Assembly: GCF_011397635.1 (NCBI RefSeq) | Contig: NC_064761.1 | Span: 23,787,643 to 23,851,642, forward strand | Direction of reading: 5' to 3' | DNA: 64,000 nucleotides | DNA from: Epinephelus fuscoguttatus | Lineage: Eukaryota; Chordata; Actinopteri; Perciformes; Serranidae | Shown: piece after piece, positions 13,080-25,894 of the stretch | Layout: each line of letters starts with the position of its first letter | How positions within the stretch are numbered: the first letter of the stretch is position 1 | Made by a program: the position numbers and the translations under genes | The notes under the pieces: model-generated | Seen by the model: only the letters and a program-made list of their open reading frames with translations | Told to the model about the DNA's origin: nothing | Database searches by the model: none

Positions 13080-14280
13080 TATGTTCACCTTTTACACCTA
13101 TTTCTCTCCCGTATGCAGTTGATTCTGAGTGTGAATTGACTGTTAAGCTGACAAGCATCTATTTGACTGCATGACATCGACGTGATAATGTTTCTGTCAG
13201 CAGGTAGCACAACACAATGCGGCGTATCATCTTTCACGGTCAGCTCGTGCTGTTGAGACAAAAGACCACTCACACCTTGCAACTGAGCAAGGAGCTGAAT
13301 GCTAAGTGACAGTGAATAGCTGCTATCAAATATTCATCTCTGTCTATGGTTGATATTGTGTCAAGTACAAAATATATCTTGTAAAGCTAGGTTTGTGAAA
13401 ATGACAGCCGGTCCTCCGCTGTCTGTATTTCACTTCATTTCACATTCAAAAGGTAGCTTTCCTTTAGAGCTTCTGTTAGAGGACAGCAAAACCAGGTTCG
13501 ACACCTGTCAACACTTGTTGCTGTCTTTGTATTGCTTTGTCTGTATGTGTGTGTGTCCTTGTTCTGTCTGTCTTCACGAGAAAGCTTTTTTAAATTTAGG
13601 TAAAAAGAAAAAAAAAAGCTTCACAAAAAATGTAGCCTTGAAGACATTCTTATTTTTTGTGTCTTTCACTCAGGAATGCTGTAAAAACACTCCTCTTTAT
13701 CCCTCACGCACATACACACACACCTTGGCATGCACAAATAATGTGTTTCTGCTTCACACTAAAAGCAATAATGTAATATTGCAAGTCCATCTTTAATGTC
13801 GACACAAGTTATATCCTTTTCTGTATCTTTCTTTATCTTATCTTAGCTGTGCTCCTGGCCTTGAAACCAGTGCTCCGGTACAGTTTTTCATAAACGTGTT
13901 ATAGCACTTCAGGAAATGAGCACAGGTCACCCCACTTTTCAGCACCACATCAGTAGAAATGCTTTGTCTAATTGCCCTCAGATTCCCCTTCCTGTCACTC
14001 CCGCTTGATTCTCTCCGGTTTGTTTTTCTTATTTGTTTCTTGTGAGTGGGTTTATTTTTGAGTATAGGAGCTAAATTTAGCTGCACACCTTGTACTCTCA
14101 TTTTCTAAAGCAGGCGAGAGGGTAATAGGACCACACACCTACCTACACACTTCCTCAGTCAGGAGCACCACAGCGGTGCAACATCACAACAACAGTGTGG
14201 CCGTAAATTTCTATGTTACCTTAAACTGCACTAAGGTTGAGTTAGACGTCCTTGGCATTAACAAGAGGACATTATGATGG
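13080..14280. other. Non-coding DNA, nothing recognised
   Basis: Holds open frames of 148 codons (13350-13796 +) and 87 codons (13838-14101 -), without recognisable motifs or splice context. The first has poly-Lys from an A-run, which argues against coding. Confidence 0.45.

Positions 14281-14283
<3 letters not shown>

Positions 14284-14343
<60 letters not shown>
14284..14343. repeat. (GT)n microsatellite
   Basis: About 60 bp of uninterrupted GT ending in GCGCGC. Alternating purine-pyrimidine tracts like this are often length-polymorphic. Confidence 0.98.
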
Positions 14344-15477
14344 CATGTGACACACAGTATGTTTGACTACATGTGCACCAGTGTTTTCTTGTTTCAGCGC
14401 AGTGATAACATAGCTGTCAGCAGCTGAAGCTCATTGGTAAACCCTGCAGGGAGGCTTTGACAGTCTCACTGTGTTTGTTTTCCTCATTTCATTCACACCT
14501 CATCCCTGTGAGACAAAACACAATCACACAAATGTATACTGTCATGTATACAATTAGGTACACACGTTCAAATCAAAATTTAAATGATTAAAAGTCAAGG
14601 ATAGACACTGTCAAATCATATAAGAGTCAATGGAATTTTGTAAGCCCATAACCTTGTCTTTTACATTTCATTTTGAATTATTTGTTATAAAATATTAATA
14701 TCATTAATATGTCTTGACCCCATTGGGTACAACACAAAACCCTGCATATTAATTTATGGTATGCCTTTTCTTTTTTTTCCTTGCCTGTGTGTCCTTATGT
14801 ATCAGTCCATGTCCCCTCTCCAAATTCTGAGGTTTTTGTGGGTCCCTGAATGCAGCACAGGCAGAATTCTTTTTTCTTTCAGCAGCAGTTTGTGAAGCTT
14901 TGAGTCACTGAGTGGATAATTGATTGGTCGATCTGATCAGAGCTGATCAGATTGGATCAAATAGCATGTTTTGTGCCCACCAGTATGGTGGATGATAGCG
15001 GCTGCAGCAGGACCTCCTTATATGTACCAACAACACAGAACATGTATTGTATACTCACCTATTGGCTGAAGTATATATAGTTACTGTAGTGAATGCTGTC
15101 CTGCCACATGACATGACGAACAGAGAAGATGTGAATGATGTCCTTTTGTGAAATGCAATCACTAGAGAGCAGCAGTAACCTTGGCACCATTTGAATAAAA
15201 AACAACTGTCTTCATTATCCATTGTTTCTTTTCTGTGAAATACAAGCAAATACAAGCTTTGTTTCCCCTGAGGGAAATGGTGTTAGTATACAGAAACAGA
15301 CAAGAGGTCTGCGTCACCGCGACACTGAGGGTGGGCGAGTTCAACTTTCTGTCAACAACGTGGGTGTTTTGAAAACACCCCCATTTGCACAGGTAACTTA
15401 GCCTGTCCCCCTGCCGCAGGAAATAATTGAATAATCCTGGAAAGCTGTTGATGTAGCACTTTTCTCCTTATGAAAGT
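14344..15477. other. Non-coding DNA, nothing recognised
   Basis: No exon, RNA gene or delimited transposon was seen. Confidence 0.5.
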
Positions 15478-15571
15478 AACACTGCAGCGATTATTCGACC
15501 AATGAGAATTTGGTCGGACGAGAGCATAGCAACCAAATAACCGACTAGTCGACCAGGAGACTACAGCCCTA
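15478..15571. mobile_element. Solo right end of a hAT-like miniature element
   Basis: The sequence contains CGATTATTCGACC and CCGACTAGTCGACC and ends CTACAGCCCTA, the same kind of terminus as the element at 1-825. The left terminus is not recognisable, so this is a truncated or heavily decayed copy. Confidence 0.5.
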
Positions 15572-15574
15572 TTT

Positions 15575-18500
15575 ATTTCTGCTGTAAAGTTGAGCATTTT
15601 AACATAAGGGTCTATGGGGATTGACTCGCTTTTTGAGCCACCCTCAAGTGGCCATTTGACGAACTGCAGTTTTTGGCACTAAGGCATTGGCTTCATTTTT
15701 CAGAGAGATGGCTGCTTATTTGTTACTTATTGCCTTATTCTTGTAATGAAAATAGGTTATTAAAGTTGCCAGTGGGCAAATTGTTACCAGCAAGAAGGTG
15801 TTTGTCTGTCTTTGACACTTACTCTACTATCTGTTCAGAATACACTAAAAGAAAGGTATTCTTGTGCATTTAGGTCACATCGTAACTCCCAAACTAAACC
15901 AAACTGTGACTTCTATGTACTGTTACACCCCTACGAACCCTGCCCATTCACAACTGTAAACTACTCTGTCATCACTCTTTTGGACGCAGGTCAGTAAACA
16001 GCTCGATTTTTGTGAGTAGTGGGAAACTTTTGAATTCATTTTCCCTGCCCAGATGTTCTTCATCTAATTCAATAAAAACATATTTCATCTGGAAGTGTTT
16101 TACTTTAAAGTGATGGCTAATGGGCAGGTGCTGTTTTCACAATTTTTCAGTTAGGATTCATCGATAATTCAGATTTCATCAAAATACCTTCAAGTCTAAG
16201 TTTTTGACTAAAATCCTGGATCTGGTAAACGTAGTGTAAATGATAATATCCTCAAGGTATTTTCATAATGTAAAAAAAGTTGACTTTGATATTTTCAACT
16301 TTCTACTACAAGAGTTTACTGTGTTATTAAAATTTAAAACCAGACCACCACTGCTTGGTGGCAACACCTCAATCCAGTCTGTTATTACATTGTAAATTAC
16401 CTACTCTATTATTGATACTATACCGTCAACATGCCATAATACTTACTCCAAAAGGAGGAGATAAAGATAAAACTCATTGTTTACTCCATTGGGAAGAAAA
16501 ATGGGCCTCCCATGACTCGTAAAGTGAACTACTAGATCACACTGCTATTTCTCAGGAATTACTATGGTCTGTGTTTCAAAAAGCGATACCATATTTTCCT
16601 CAAATGGACCAAAACCACCAACAAAACACAAATCATATAAATCCTGAAAAAGTTTTCTTTATTTATAAGACATGTGGCATGGTCGTCTTCAACTGCTCAC
16701 CCATGTCAGGTGATGAATGTGACATCACTGGTCTTGACCAAACTTTTACTTAACAACCATTCGTAGAAACGACATGTTTATCTTTACCTTGTTTTCAAAT
16801 GGTGTATTTTCCAGTCTGGATTGATACATCCTGTCCTCTGTGCTCCCTGTGCTCTGTCACAATATGTGACTCACAGAGAGGAGGGTTTGCTTTTAATGTG
16901 TGTGTGTCTCCTCAGCATATTTAGAAGTGGCATCGATACACAGTTGGCTTAACCTGCCTGTGCAGCTGAGGTATATCTCTGTTTAGCAGTGTGGTTCACA
17001 AATACTGTCCAGTGTGAGCAGGGCAACAACCTGTTCCTAAGGGTGTAATACAGGCTAAATTGAGGTAAAATTTAAACCCTCTGAAAACAAGTTGCTGGGT
17101 CTCAATTGGGCATTTTCTTGACACTATTGATCTACTTTTACTATCATTTAATTGCATTTTGGTTTTAATTTTTCTATTCTACCAACTTGCTAGGGCAAGT
17201 GTGTTGGGTTTTCATGGGTCTATCGAAGGTTACCTTTTAGGACAGGTATTTAGTCCCCAGTTGAGAATGCAGGATCTAACAGCATTTTGAAAGGGACAGC
17301 GCTTCAGTATATTGACACATTTCCCATCAAAGCTGGGGTAGGCAGAAATCTGGAAAAGGCGAAAAACAACCTCCTCCTGTAACTCTCCCCTTTCTGTCTT
17401 AGGCTCCTCCTACCAGACCACCATGGGCAAATGCATTTCAGCCAGGAACACTTTAGTCAAAGAAAACTTTTTCATTTGCAGTATTATACGTGGCAATATA
17501 GCTCTGTTCTGGGGCCTCTCTGCCTTTCCTTGGGCCTACCCAGAAAACGTCTTCCACGCACCTACATGGAAAGCCTTAAGGTAGAGAGAGAGCACACCTC
17601 TCTGCCCTTCCACGTGCAAACAAGGAAAGCCTGAGGCAGGGAGAGCAGCAGTAAAGACCCCCCAGCAACAGAACAGAGCCAGCATCAATGACAAACAGAA
17701 ATTACATTGATGAGTCAGACACAGCATGAAAGGGAGGAGCTGGGGTGGAGGCGGGTTGCAAAGCGGCTTGCAGAGGAAGCAGTATCAGTAGACAGGCTAG
17801 AGCAGTTTAAGTAGGGCATCCTGAATGAGATTCGCCAATTGGTTGCATAGATAGGAACCATGTGATCGATCAGCTGACTCCCTTCCATCAATCAGCGGCT
17901 CCATCAGTTGATTGGGCTGTTTGAGATCGGCTGATGTAGCTAGGATGTGAGCTGCTCAATATATAGTAACCCAGTGTTTGTGCAGTTGCACGTAGCTCAT
18001 TCACTCAGCCCCACCCCACAGTCTTGGCCTTACTCCCCACTGCTGTGAATTGCTTCCCCGGGAGGCAAGCAGGCAGCTGCTCAGAAGATGGACCTTTGGT
18101 TGGCAGCTGTAGTGGCTCAAATTTGGCCAGTGCAAATCCCCTCAGTGCCGGGTGTCACAGGAGGCCAATGGCTAGCGGCAGTGCCTTGTCTAACCTGTGT
18201 AATGGCAGCAACAGAAAGTTTGCTGATCCGACAGAAAGTATTGTCTGTCCGGTCCCACAGAGCTGGGGATTGCACTGTCTGGATTTGGGTTGCAGCAGCC
18301 AACTTGGGGTCAGTCTCTAGAGCTTGGTGGTTCATTCTTTTCATCATCTATAGATATTTTTTGTTGTCATAAATACATTATTGCTGATGTTTTTTCTTCA
18401 GTACACCTTACCACCTTGCAGAGCTTGTTATCCAGTGTTACTCTGTCTACAGTCATACAGTGCTTTGACTGACAAAATGCAAGTGATTTGAATCCTTAAT

Positions 18501-18960
18501 GTTAAGGTCCAGCTTCTGTAAGTAGAAACTTTAAGTGATGTAATCATTTTATAAGTCTGACTAATAGTCATGCTGATGCTGCAGGTGTACAAGCTGTTCC
18601 CAAAAATATGCCTATGTTATCTATGTAGCTACTGACACTACAAATTGTGAATATTCTTATGTATCTGTCACTTTTTATGCTTTTCATTCATTTTCTCAGC
18701 CGCATTTTTGCTGATACATTTTAAGATTTGCAGAGAGAAGAGTTTTTTTTTCCCTGGTAAAAGAACAGTACAGTCTCTTTTGATAAAGCATCATGTGAAA
18801 GGACACTAGATGTGTCTTTAATGCTGTTATCCAGTAACTTTTATCCACAAATTAAATTGTTACCTGCTGACTATGTTAAGTGCATAACCCTCATCTCCAT
18901 CTGAAATTAAGCACATGGTTGCATTTACTCATTAACTACAACAGCACTGAGAGAGAGGAT
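15575..18960. other. Non-coding DNA with repeat fragments
   Basis: 15600-15700 and about 17330-17420 resemble fragments of fish interspersed repeats from memory, but neither can be delimited. Open frames near 18024-18372 overlap in several frames without domain content. No supported gene. Confidence 0.4.
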
Positions 18961-18982
18961 ATGTATTTAGAATATATATTAC

Positions 18983-18988
18983 TTTATT
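18983..18988 (-). promoter_or_regulatory. Candidate polyadenylation signal AATAAA for the - strand gene
   Basis: The + strand TTTATT reads AATAAA on the - strand, 399 bp beyond the stop codon of the exon at 19388-19539. The position suits a 3' untranslated region of roughly 400 nt containing the CA repeat. A hexamer alone is weak evidence. Confidence 0.35.
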
Positions 18989-19229
18989 TTTAGATGTTTA
19001 GACATTTAGCTGAGAAGGTTTATACAGGGGAAAACATTCACAAGTCAAAACAGAGAAGCATAAGCAAAGCAAAAAACATTCATTATCTGTAAAAAGCTTC
19101 TCATGCTCTTACATGTCAAAGCAAAGTCCACTGTCCCCAGTTACATAAGCATATATGATAAGGACAATGAGAGACTGTACAGGATGTAGTATGATGGTGA
19201 AAACTGATGGTGAATACTGATCATATTGC

Positions 19230-19232
<3 letters not shown>

Positions 19233-19287
<55 letters not shown>
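19233..19287. repeat. (AC)n microsatellite
   Basis: About 55 bp of pure AC. It lies just downstream of the - strand terminal exon, probably in its 3' untranslated region. Confidence 0.98.
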
Positions 19288-19288
<1 letters not shown>

Positions 19289-19387
19289 CCATTAGCTTGC
19301 TATAATCTTAAGACTGAGTCTCTGAGCTGTTACAGAGATGGGGGCTTGAGTAACATGAGTACAAAGCCTGCTCTGTGTGAGGGTTAG

Positions 19388-19539
19388 TCAGGTCCTTCTG
19401 GGGTTGTAGATGTAATTTCCCAGATCAAAGTTCATGATACGGCTGTGTAACATGAAGATGTTACGAGACAGCATTGATGGAGGGGATACAATGGTCTCAT
19501 TTAGGAGGCTGGTCAGCGCCAGAGTTGGCTGCTCCTTGT
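19388..19539 (-). CDS. Terminal coding exon of an unrecognised - strand gene (partial)
   Basis: Read on the - strand, a strong pyrimidine-rich acceptor (cttttctatgtccag) is followed by 152 nt that is open in one frame. It begins with the last two bases of a split codon (phase 1) and ends at a TGA at 19388-19390. The 49 full codons start KEQPTLALTSLLNETIVS and end MNFDLGNYIYNPRRT. The composition is balanced, with no low complexity, and looks like real protein rather than a chance frame. I do not recognise the family. There is no transmembrane segment or catalytic motif in this piece. A compatible upstream exon may lie at 21716-21770. The remaining exons would lie at higher coordinates, among the repeats or outside the window. 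Confidence 0.55.
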
Positions 19540-19807
19540 CTGGACATAGAAAAGAACAGGGCAAGTCACATGCAAGCTATAGCTACTGCACATGGTGGAG
19601 ATGAAAGACATGGAGAGTTGGACAGATAGCAGTTATTTATTGTCTCTCTGACTTGGTGCGTCCTTTGTTTCTCCCTTGTTTTTGAGATTGAGTTGGGCTG
19701 AATCAGTTATTGTTGAGTCAAGCAGAGTTTAGTTTAGAAGCTGGGTCCTGCTTCTGTCACTCCAGAAGAGAAAGAAAAATTATGTCCAAACTTGACAAAG
19801 AAACGTG

Positions 19808-20265
19808 TAGGGCTGTACCCAAATATTCGGATATGCGAATATTCGAATATTCGTTTCTGTGGGTAGGTATTCCTTATAAAAATTTGGTATTCGATATTTG
19901 TTTTTTTATTCACTTTTTTTTTTTTTTTTTTTTTTACATTTTTTTGGTGCTAAATGTAGTCTTTTTGTTGTTGGTAAATGTAGGTTATCAATAAAAATCA
20001 AAACTTTTAAATTGCATTGTTAAAAATGGGAAAATATAGTATCGCCTACCAACGGAGCTTGTGTGCACGGCATGCTTGAGCGCATCTGTCTGAGGCTGTG
20101 GATCAATGCCAAGTTTTACCACTTTATCACTATTCCCTCTAACTTTTAGCTGTTTTTTTCGTTATCTTTTGAATTTAACATGAATTATGGAATCGTTTTT
20201 GTCAACGTTTGTTTCCCCCGTTTTGTACAATAAATTATTGTTTAAAGTTTCAACAAGTTTCTTTT
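19808..20265. mobile_element. hAT-like element, left end and interior
   Basis: Starts TAGGGCTGTACCCAAATATT, followed by repeated CGAATATTCG motifs and a long T-run (19914-19935). The right terminus and target duplication were not found, so the end given is approximate. No transposase. Confidence 0.5.
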
Positions 20266-20269
20266 GGAG

Positions 20270-20875
20270 TGCGTGACACAAGTGTGTTTTGAAAACGGCC
20301 GCGGACTGTCACCTGCTCAACACATCAGTACCTTCGGATGCTATGGCAGTAATAGCCAATAATGTCAAAATATCATTTACAGACCAATTAACAGATGATC
20401 ACTGCTGCCCGACCCGCAGGTCCATTTGCGGGTCCCACGGGTTACGGGTCGACCCGCACATCACTACTCAGCTCAGTCTATAAATGCTGTACACAACAGT
20501 AGACATTATATTCTGTTCAGCCCGGCAGAACCAGCAGCGCATCGGCTCTACAGTGCACGGCACTGCTGATTAACCATTTTATTGCAGCACAGAGTGTCTG
20601 CCAGCAACCAATTACTTGCAGAGGCTTCCTACAACTTGTTTCAGCGGTTCCGATTTAGTCAGAAGACAAATTAAACAGGATGGCTAGCCAATGTGAAAAT
20701 CAAAAGAAAGCATAGAATAATGTACTGAAGGAGACTGTTGTGCCATCACATTTTTTTGTGGTTTGAGAGCAAAGATCTGGTCGCTGCTGTGCAAAACTTT
20801 TGTGCCTGCAAATTATGTCCCCAAAGGAAAATTTTTTCAATGTCTGTTTTTTCTAATAAGATAAAGTTTCATGTT
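20270..20875. repeat. Probable second hAT-derived fragment with a GGGTCGACCC palindrome
   Basis: 20407-20458 is rich in GACCCGC/GCGGGTC motifs that can fold back on each other, a feature of some fish hAT ends. 20807-20866 repeats, with changes, an internal block of the element at 8775-9203. Boundaries are uncertain. Confidence 0.4.
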
Positions 20876-20879
20876 CATC

Positions 20880-22680
20880 TCACCCCACCCCTGCATAGAA
20901 TAGCTGCGGGAGTAGCTGCACATAATAATAGGTGTATGAATCCGAGACAGCGCTACAGCTGTTTTTGCAATTTTGACTTGCAACAGGCATCGCAAATTTT
21001 GAGAAAGGTTGCTAGGAAATCAGGCATCTCAGGCCCAAACAGAGCCCACAAAATCCTGTAAAGGGACTGGTTATTTGAGACCTGTGAAGTATCCAAGCTC
21101 TGGGTTTTATTTGAGAATTTACACACAGTTGACTGAGTGCAGGAGCCTCAAAGAACAATCCTGTAGCAGGTTATTTAGTTCCTTGCTCAAAGACACTCAG
21201 GAGGGACACAATGCCTCATCACAGGAACTGAATCCTTGGCCTGTAACAAACACTGTAGTTGTGTGTGTAACTGTAGATGGAAAAACAAAACAAAACGGAT
21301 AAGTGAAACAACAACAGAATAAACAAAGGGCTCATAAATAAAGGTCTCTATTACAGGTTTTGGACAGAATTAGAGTCTGTTGTTATGTAAAGCCGGTCTG
21401 CCGTAATGAGGCTGTGTTCAGGACTTTGTAGAGCGTGAATAATGTGTTTGCATGAACTTAACCAACTTACCAAGTTCACTTACATAACAAGGACTGTTGG
21501 GGTTTCATTTGTGTGTACTAAGCCAAACACCTCTCGGGGTATTAGTCAGCTCATTTCTCCTTTGTTTATTGCCAAAAGGCCTTTACAAGCTTGATTTGAT
21601 ATTAACATGTCAGGGTAGCAAGGGTCAGCTGGGCGTAAATCTGCAGAATCACCAGTGCATCTGATGGTAATTTCAAGGTTGAAATAACAGAAGGCTGAGG
21701 AGATCAGTTACACACTCCTGGTGTATTTTTCTGGGTTTTCAGCAAAGGTTGGGAGCAAGAAAAGGAGATCCTGAGAGAGACCAGAAAAAAAAGAAAGAGA
21801 AAGGAGCCCTGGCTCAATATACGAGCAACGGAGAGCAAAGCTAGTTCCTCTCACTACATCATACACCACAGTCCTCTTAAGCAGAACCAACTTAATGAAA
21901 TAGAGGTTCAGGATCTAAGTTCCTATCACTCAGAATGAGGTCACTCGTAACTCATAAAAAAATGATGAAATCTCATAAAACCCATAAGTCACTTTCTCAT
22001 TATTTGTGGTGAGAGTCAGGGCTGCCTGGCCTCCTCTGTGGTTCTGATGTATTCCAGAGACTATTGATCCTGGTGCTCTAATGCAATCTGGCTCCCCCTC
22101 CACTACTTATTGACGCTGGGGTTTTAGACTAATGCCCTCTGATTAAACACTGATGTGGTCACGTGCAGTAAATGAGAACAAATGGTGCAAAACACAACAG
22201 CCAGAGAACAAGCAAACAGTACCTCTAAAAAAAGAGCACAATTGCCTCACCTCTTGACTCCCCCGGCACTCAGCTGTTGCATTTGTGTTGTGTCGTACTC
22301 TCGTGATATTTGTTATGTTGACGCTACAGTGGATATATACTATTGCTTGTATTTTGGAGACAAAGTCAAGAACAACACCCTAGCCCGCCTTCCCACATTG
22401 TCATCCATGGCCGTGCTGTTCAGAGGATGAGAACAGCGCGTACCGGACACATATGCGGATTTTAGAGGAGACAGGCAGCCATGGGAAGCTGTACTCGCTG
22501 ACTGCTTCTCATTTTAAATAGCAGTCCAATTCTGTGGTATGGTACAGAGAGAAGTCACACCTGATCACCCGACTGTACCTGACACACGTGAATCATACTT
22601 GAGACCACGTCTTCAAGTGGACCTGGGTCTAATCAAACAAACTGGACTGTGGCGTCAAGTGTTCTGAGATCCGGGCCTGG
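20880..22680. other. Mostly non-coding DNA around a candidate small exon
   Basis: Apart from the possible exon at 21716-21770 (-), nothing is supported. Open frames at 20738-21302 and 22182-22430 show no domain and no convincing splice sites. Confidence 0.45.
21716..21770 (-). CDS. Candidate 55-nt internal exon of the same - strand gene
   Basis: On the - strand an unusually strong acceptor (a long T/C tract ending ctctctcag) precedes 18 open codons, DLLFLLPTFAENPEKYTR, plus one base. They end at a possible donor GTGTGT. The one-base overhang fits the phase-1 start of the exon at 19388-19539 and would create an Asn codon at the junction. The donor is weak, and the frame would otherwise stop two codons later. 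This stays a hypothesis until supported by RNA evidence. Confidence 0.3.
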
Positions 22681-22688
22681 GTCCTTAA

Positions 22689-23450
22689 TAGGGTTGGGTA
22701 CCGTTCATAATTGAACCGATATGGTACCGGTACCGGTATCTGGAATTCGGTACCGGTACCAAACGGTACCTTATTTCGATACTTTTTAACCCTATGGGCC
22801 CTAGGCCTTTTTGGGGTATTTTTACTGCCTTTACTTTTAAGCTCATATCACAGTCATTATAAAGGCTACATACACTTGCTATATCTTGGTTTTTTTCAGG
22901 ACAATCTGGGCTAACCAGATTTGCCATCATTTCATTTTCTTCTATGTGCCTGTATTTTATATTAATTTTTATATCAATGAAAAAAACAAATCTGTGTGCC
23001 TAAATTCTTACATTTTTACATGTATCTCACCATAGCAAGTTGGAAAAACTTGAAACATGCAATATTTACATCTAAGATCATAGAAAAATAGTCAACCAAG
23101 TGCAGTGATGTCCTCAAGATAACATTTGTTTTTCAGTTTCAGTTATATATTGGGGAGACATTTTGAGCATTGGTGGGGGGGCACGTGTCCCCCTCAATGT
23201 ATATGGTGACTACGGCCCTGTCAGCATGCATAATTAGGCTGCAGTTGTCTGGGTGCGCAAAGGTGAAGTGGCTGGTCTTGTCATACAAAGTTTGATGGAG
23301 TGTCAACTGAACAATATGGAGATATTTGCATCTTGAAAGCCGGACTACAAATGTGATCATTTTAAGTAAATTTTATTTTAAGTAAATCGGTACTCGGTAG
23401 TACCAACATGAATCGGTACAAAAAGTACCGAGTTTCGGTACCCAACTCTA
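22689..23450. mobile_element. Non-autonomous hAT-like element, 762 bp, with an 8-bp target duplication
   Basis: Starts TAGGGTTGGGTACCG and ends CGGTACCCAACTCTA, an inverted pair. It is flanked by identical GTCCTTAA at 22681-22688 and 23451-23458. The ends are rich in GGTACCG repeats that fold back on each other (22720-22770 and 23388-23440). The termini resemble those of the nested element at 232-728, which suggests one related family. No transposase frame. Confidence 0.85.
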
Positions 23451-23583
23451 GTCCTTAATGTATAAAGCTTCCTTATACTAGCATGACATAAATAATAGCA
23501 TTTTTGTTGCATAGTGTACTTTATCTGTTTTACACTAGGCTGCTATTACTGTTTGCACATTTTCCTACAAAAAGTAATGTAAC

Positions 23584-24017
23584 ACAATTGTATATAACCC
23601 ATGTAATCATGAGCCAGTAATTTGTGTATAACCCACGTGTTCAGGAAGGATTCGATCACATGACCACTGCGATGGCAGGAGTAGAGAAGGAAGTAGTCCG
23701 CATAAGGAGGAAGGCTGAGATAGCGGATGGGGCACAACCACAGGACTTTCCCTAGGAGACTGTAGTTCACAACAGTGTGAAACCAGGTGACCTTTGAGTT
23801 AATTTAAGGTACGACATCACCATGTGACGACCTACGTACATGTAGCTTTACTCACCTAAACCCAAAGATGCTCAACCATGTTTCTTTTTCTACATCTAAC
23901 AAAAGAAACTTTGCTTGCCTAAACCTAACCTACGTAACTTAATATTTAGTATGTAATGTCATTCATAAGTCGTGAATTTGTTAGATGTCATAGAATCCAT
24001 TGTATGAGGATACGTTG
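23584..24017 (+). repeat. Dispersed repeat, copy 1 of a direct pair
   Basis: Shares an ordered series of blocks with 31576-31955 in the same orientation: 'tatataacc' with 'gtaatcatgagcc', 'ttcaggaagg', 'gtgtgaaacca', 'cctaaacctaac' and 'gtatgaggatac'. The copies differ by many substitutions and indels. No terminal repeats were found, and the family is not identified. Confidence 0.65.
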
Positions 24018-25130
24018 CTTACAGTAGTGCAGAATGACAGAATTTGTAGTTTAAAAAGAGCTGATATAAAGGTATCCTTGGAAAATGTGACTCTTATATG
24101 GCATTGAAGATAATTGAGATGAAGTTGTAACAAGCATAGCATTAATTTAATCCAAAACAATTTATAGGATGTTTTCAGAGTGTGTACTTTTTAAAACTGT
24201 AAGACTTCACTTAGCATTAAAACACATTATTTCAGATTTTACTGTGTCCATCCATAATGCAGAAAATTAATAGTATCAATAATTTTATTTAGAATGATGT
24301 TTCATGTCATTTTGTTTTTTGATAAGCTAAAATTGTTGGCTGGACAACAGCTCCCATGGCATTATTAATGAGCAGTGGTACAGTTATAGAAAATCAGTGG
24401 TAACTGAGAGTAATCAATAGTCAGATTAAATGAAAATGTTATTTTGTTTAATCTTAAATCTAATTTGGAAGGATTTGGATGAAAATACAGATAAAAAGAC
24501 ACTGTGAACTTTTGTCACTCTGTTAGTTTTGACAAAAACATGCCATTATATGCTATCAAATAACCTTCTGTGAAGTTTTTTCTAAGCAGTATAATTAATG
24601 AAAAATGTCAGCATGAATAAATCTGTTGTCAAATAAACAGCTCATTTACAAATAAATGGAATCTCACTAATCTGATATTCATTTATTTCTGGTTTGGAAT
24701 TGCTGTACAATAAATATCTGTCAGCTTCATATCTCAAAGAATCACTGGATGTGTTTTGCAGAAATGCTCTCTGTGGGCCGCAGTCTTTCTCGATTGATTT
24801 CTGTGCAATAGATTGTCATTGACTTTGCAAAGGGAGATTAAAATGTCACGCTGCAGAGGGCATGAGACTAACTAATGACTAGAAATTAATGGCTTCCAGC
24901 AGCTTCCCTAAGTCACTTCAGGAAGGTGTTAACTCAGTACACACTGTTGCTTTCACTTCAGACTGTAGCTTGATGTAATGAGATTAAGCCATTGATACAG
25001 TATTTTTCTGAAAACATAATAATTTATATTTGATTCAAAGTAGGCAAGCAAATTGGATTTGGATTCTATGGATCACATGTCCCACTCACTTGAGTTGGCA
25101 ATGTGTACTTATTTTACTACAGAGAAGATC
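24018..25130. other. Non-coding AT-rich DNA, nothing recognised
   Basis: No coding frame or delimited repeat. The 24700-24910 part is high-complexity sequence without transposon hallmarks. Confidence 0.45.
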
Positions 25131-25350
25131 TTAAGGGACAGTTCACCCCAAAATCCCAAAATCGAAAATACATATTTTGGCACAAGCAGAGTGCCATCTA
25201 GTTCCATTATATTTGAGAATAAGCAGACATCTCTACGGCCGATATCTCTAACACTCAACAACTCAGCAAAAACAATCTAGATTTTAAAAAAATAGCACTA
25301 CTGTAAGAGGAAAATTGTGTATTTTTGATTTGGTGTGAACTGTCCCTTTA
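25131..25350. mobile_element. Short MITE with TTAA-type ends, about 220 bp
   Basis: The left end TTAAGGGACAGTTCACCCC and the reverse complement of the right end (CTAAAGGGACAGTTCACACC) form terminal inverted repeats. The AGGGA(C/T)AGT(T/G)CAC core is shared with the foldback element at 26774-27401, suggesting a related terminus. No coding capacity. Confidence 0.7.
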
Positions 25351-25894
25351 GTGACACTGAAAATAATAAATTAAACAAACGAAAAACATGTTATGTAAGT
25401 GTTCTCACAGGTTTAAAGGGATAATTTGATTGAATGCCAAACAAGCAAGGCGACGAGGGCATGTGATGTAAATTACTGAAACTGAAAAGACAGTGGTGAA
25501 AGTACTCTTTCACTGTATAAATATGCACCTTTTATCAACCTTATTTTTGTTGATTCTTCATTTAATTTACCAGAGTACACCTAATTCTTGGCTTTGTCCT
25601 GCTTTGAATACCAAGTGACTTTGTTCTGACAAGTTTTAAAATAAGAGCCTTAACATTCATACAAATACCAAGACATCTCTCTGTCTTATTTCAAAATTAT
25701 TTTTGTAGTGATTCCCTATTTACTTGAAATTTACTGATTGAAATCAAGAAAAAAATGGTAGATAACAACATAGACATTTAGAATAGAACAGATGTATGTT
25801 GTTGTGACACTTTCTCAGTGTAAAAAAACCCTCCAGCAAGGGACCTTGTGACTGTCTGACAGTTCAAAATAAAGGTGAGCTATTGCTGTATACA

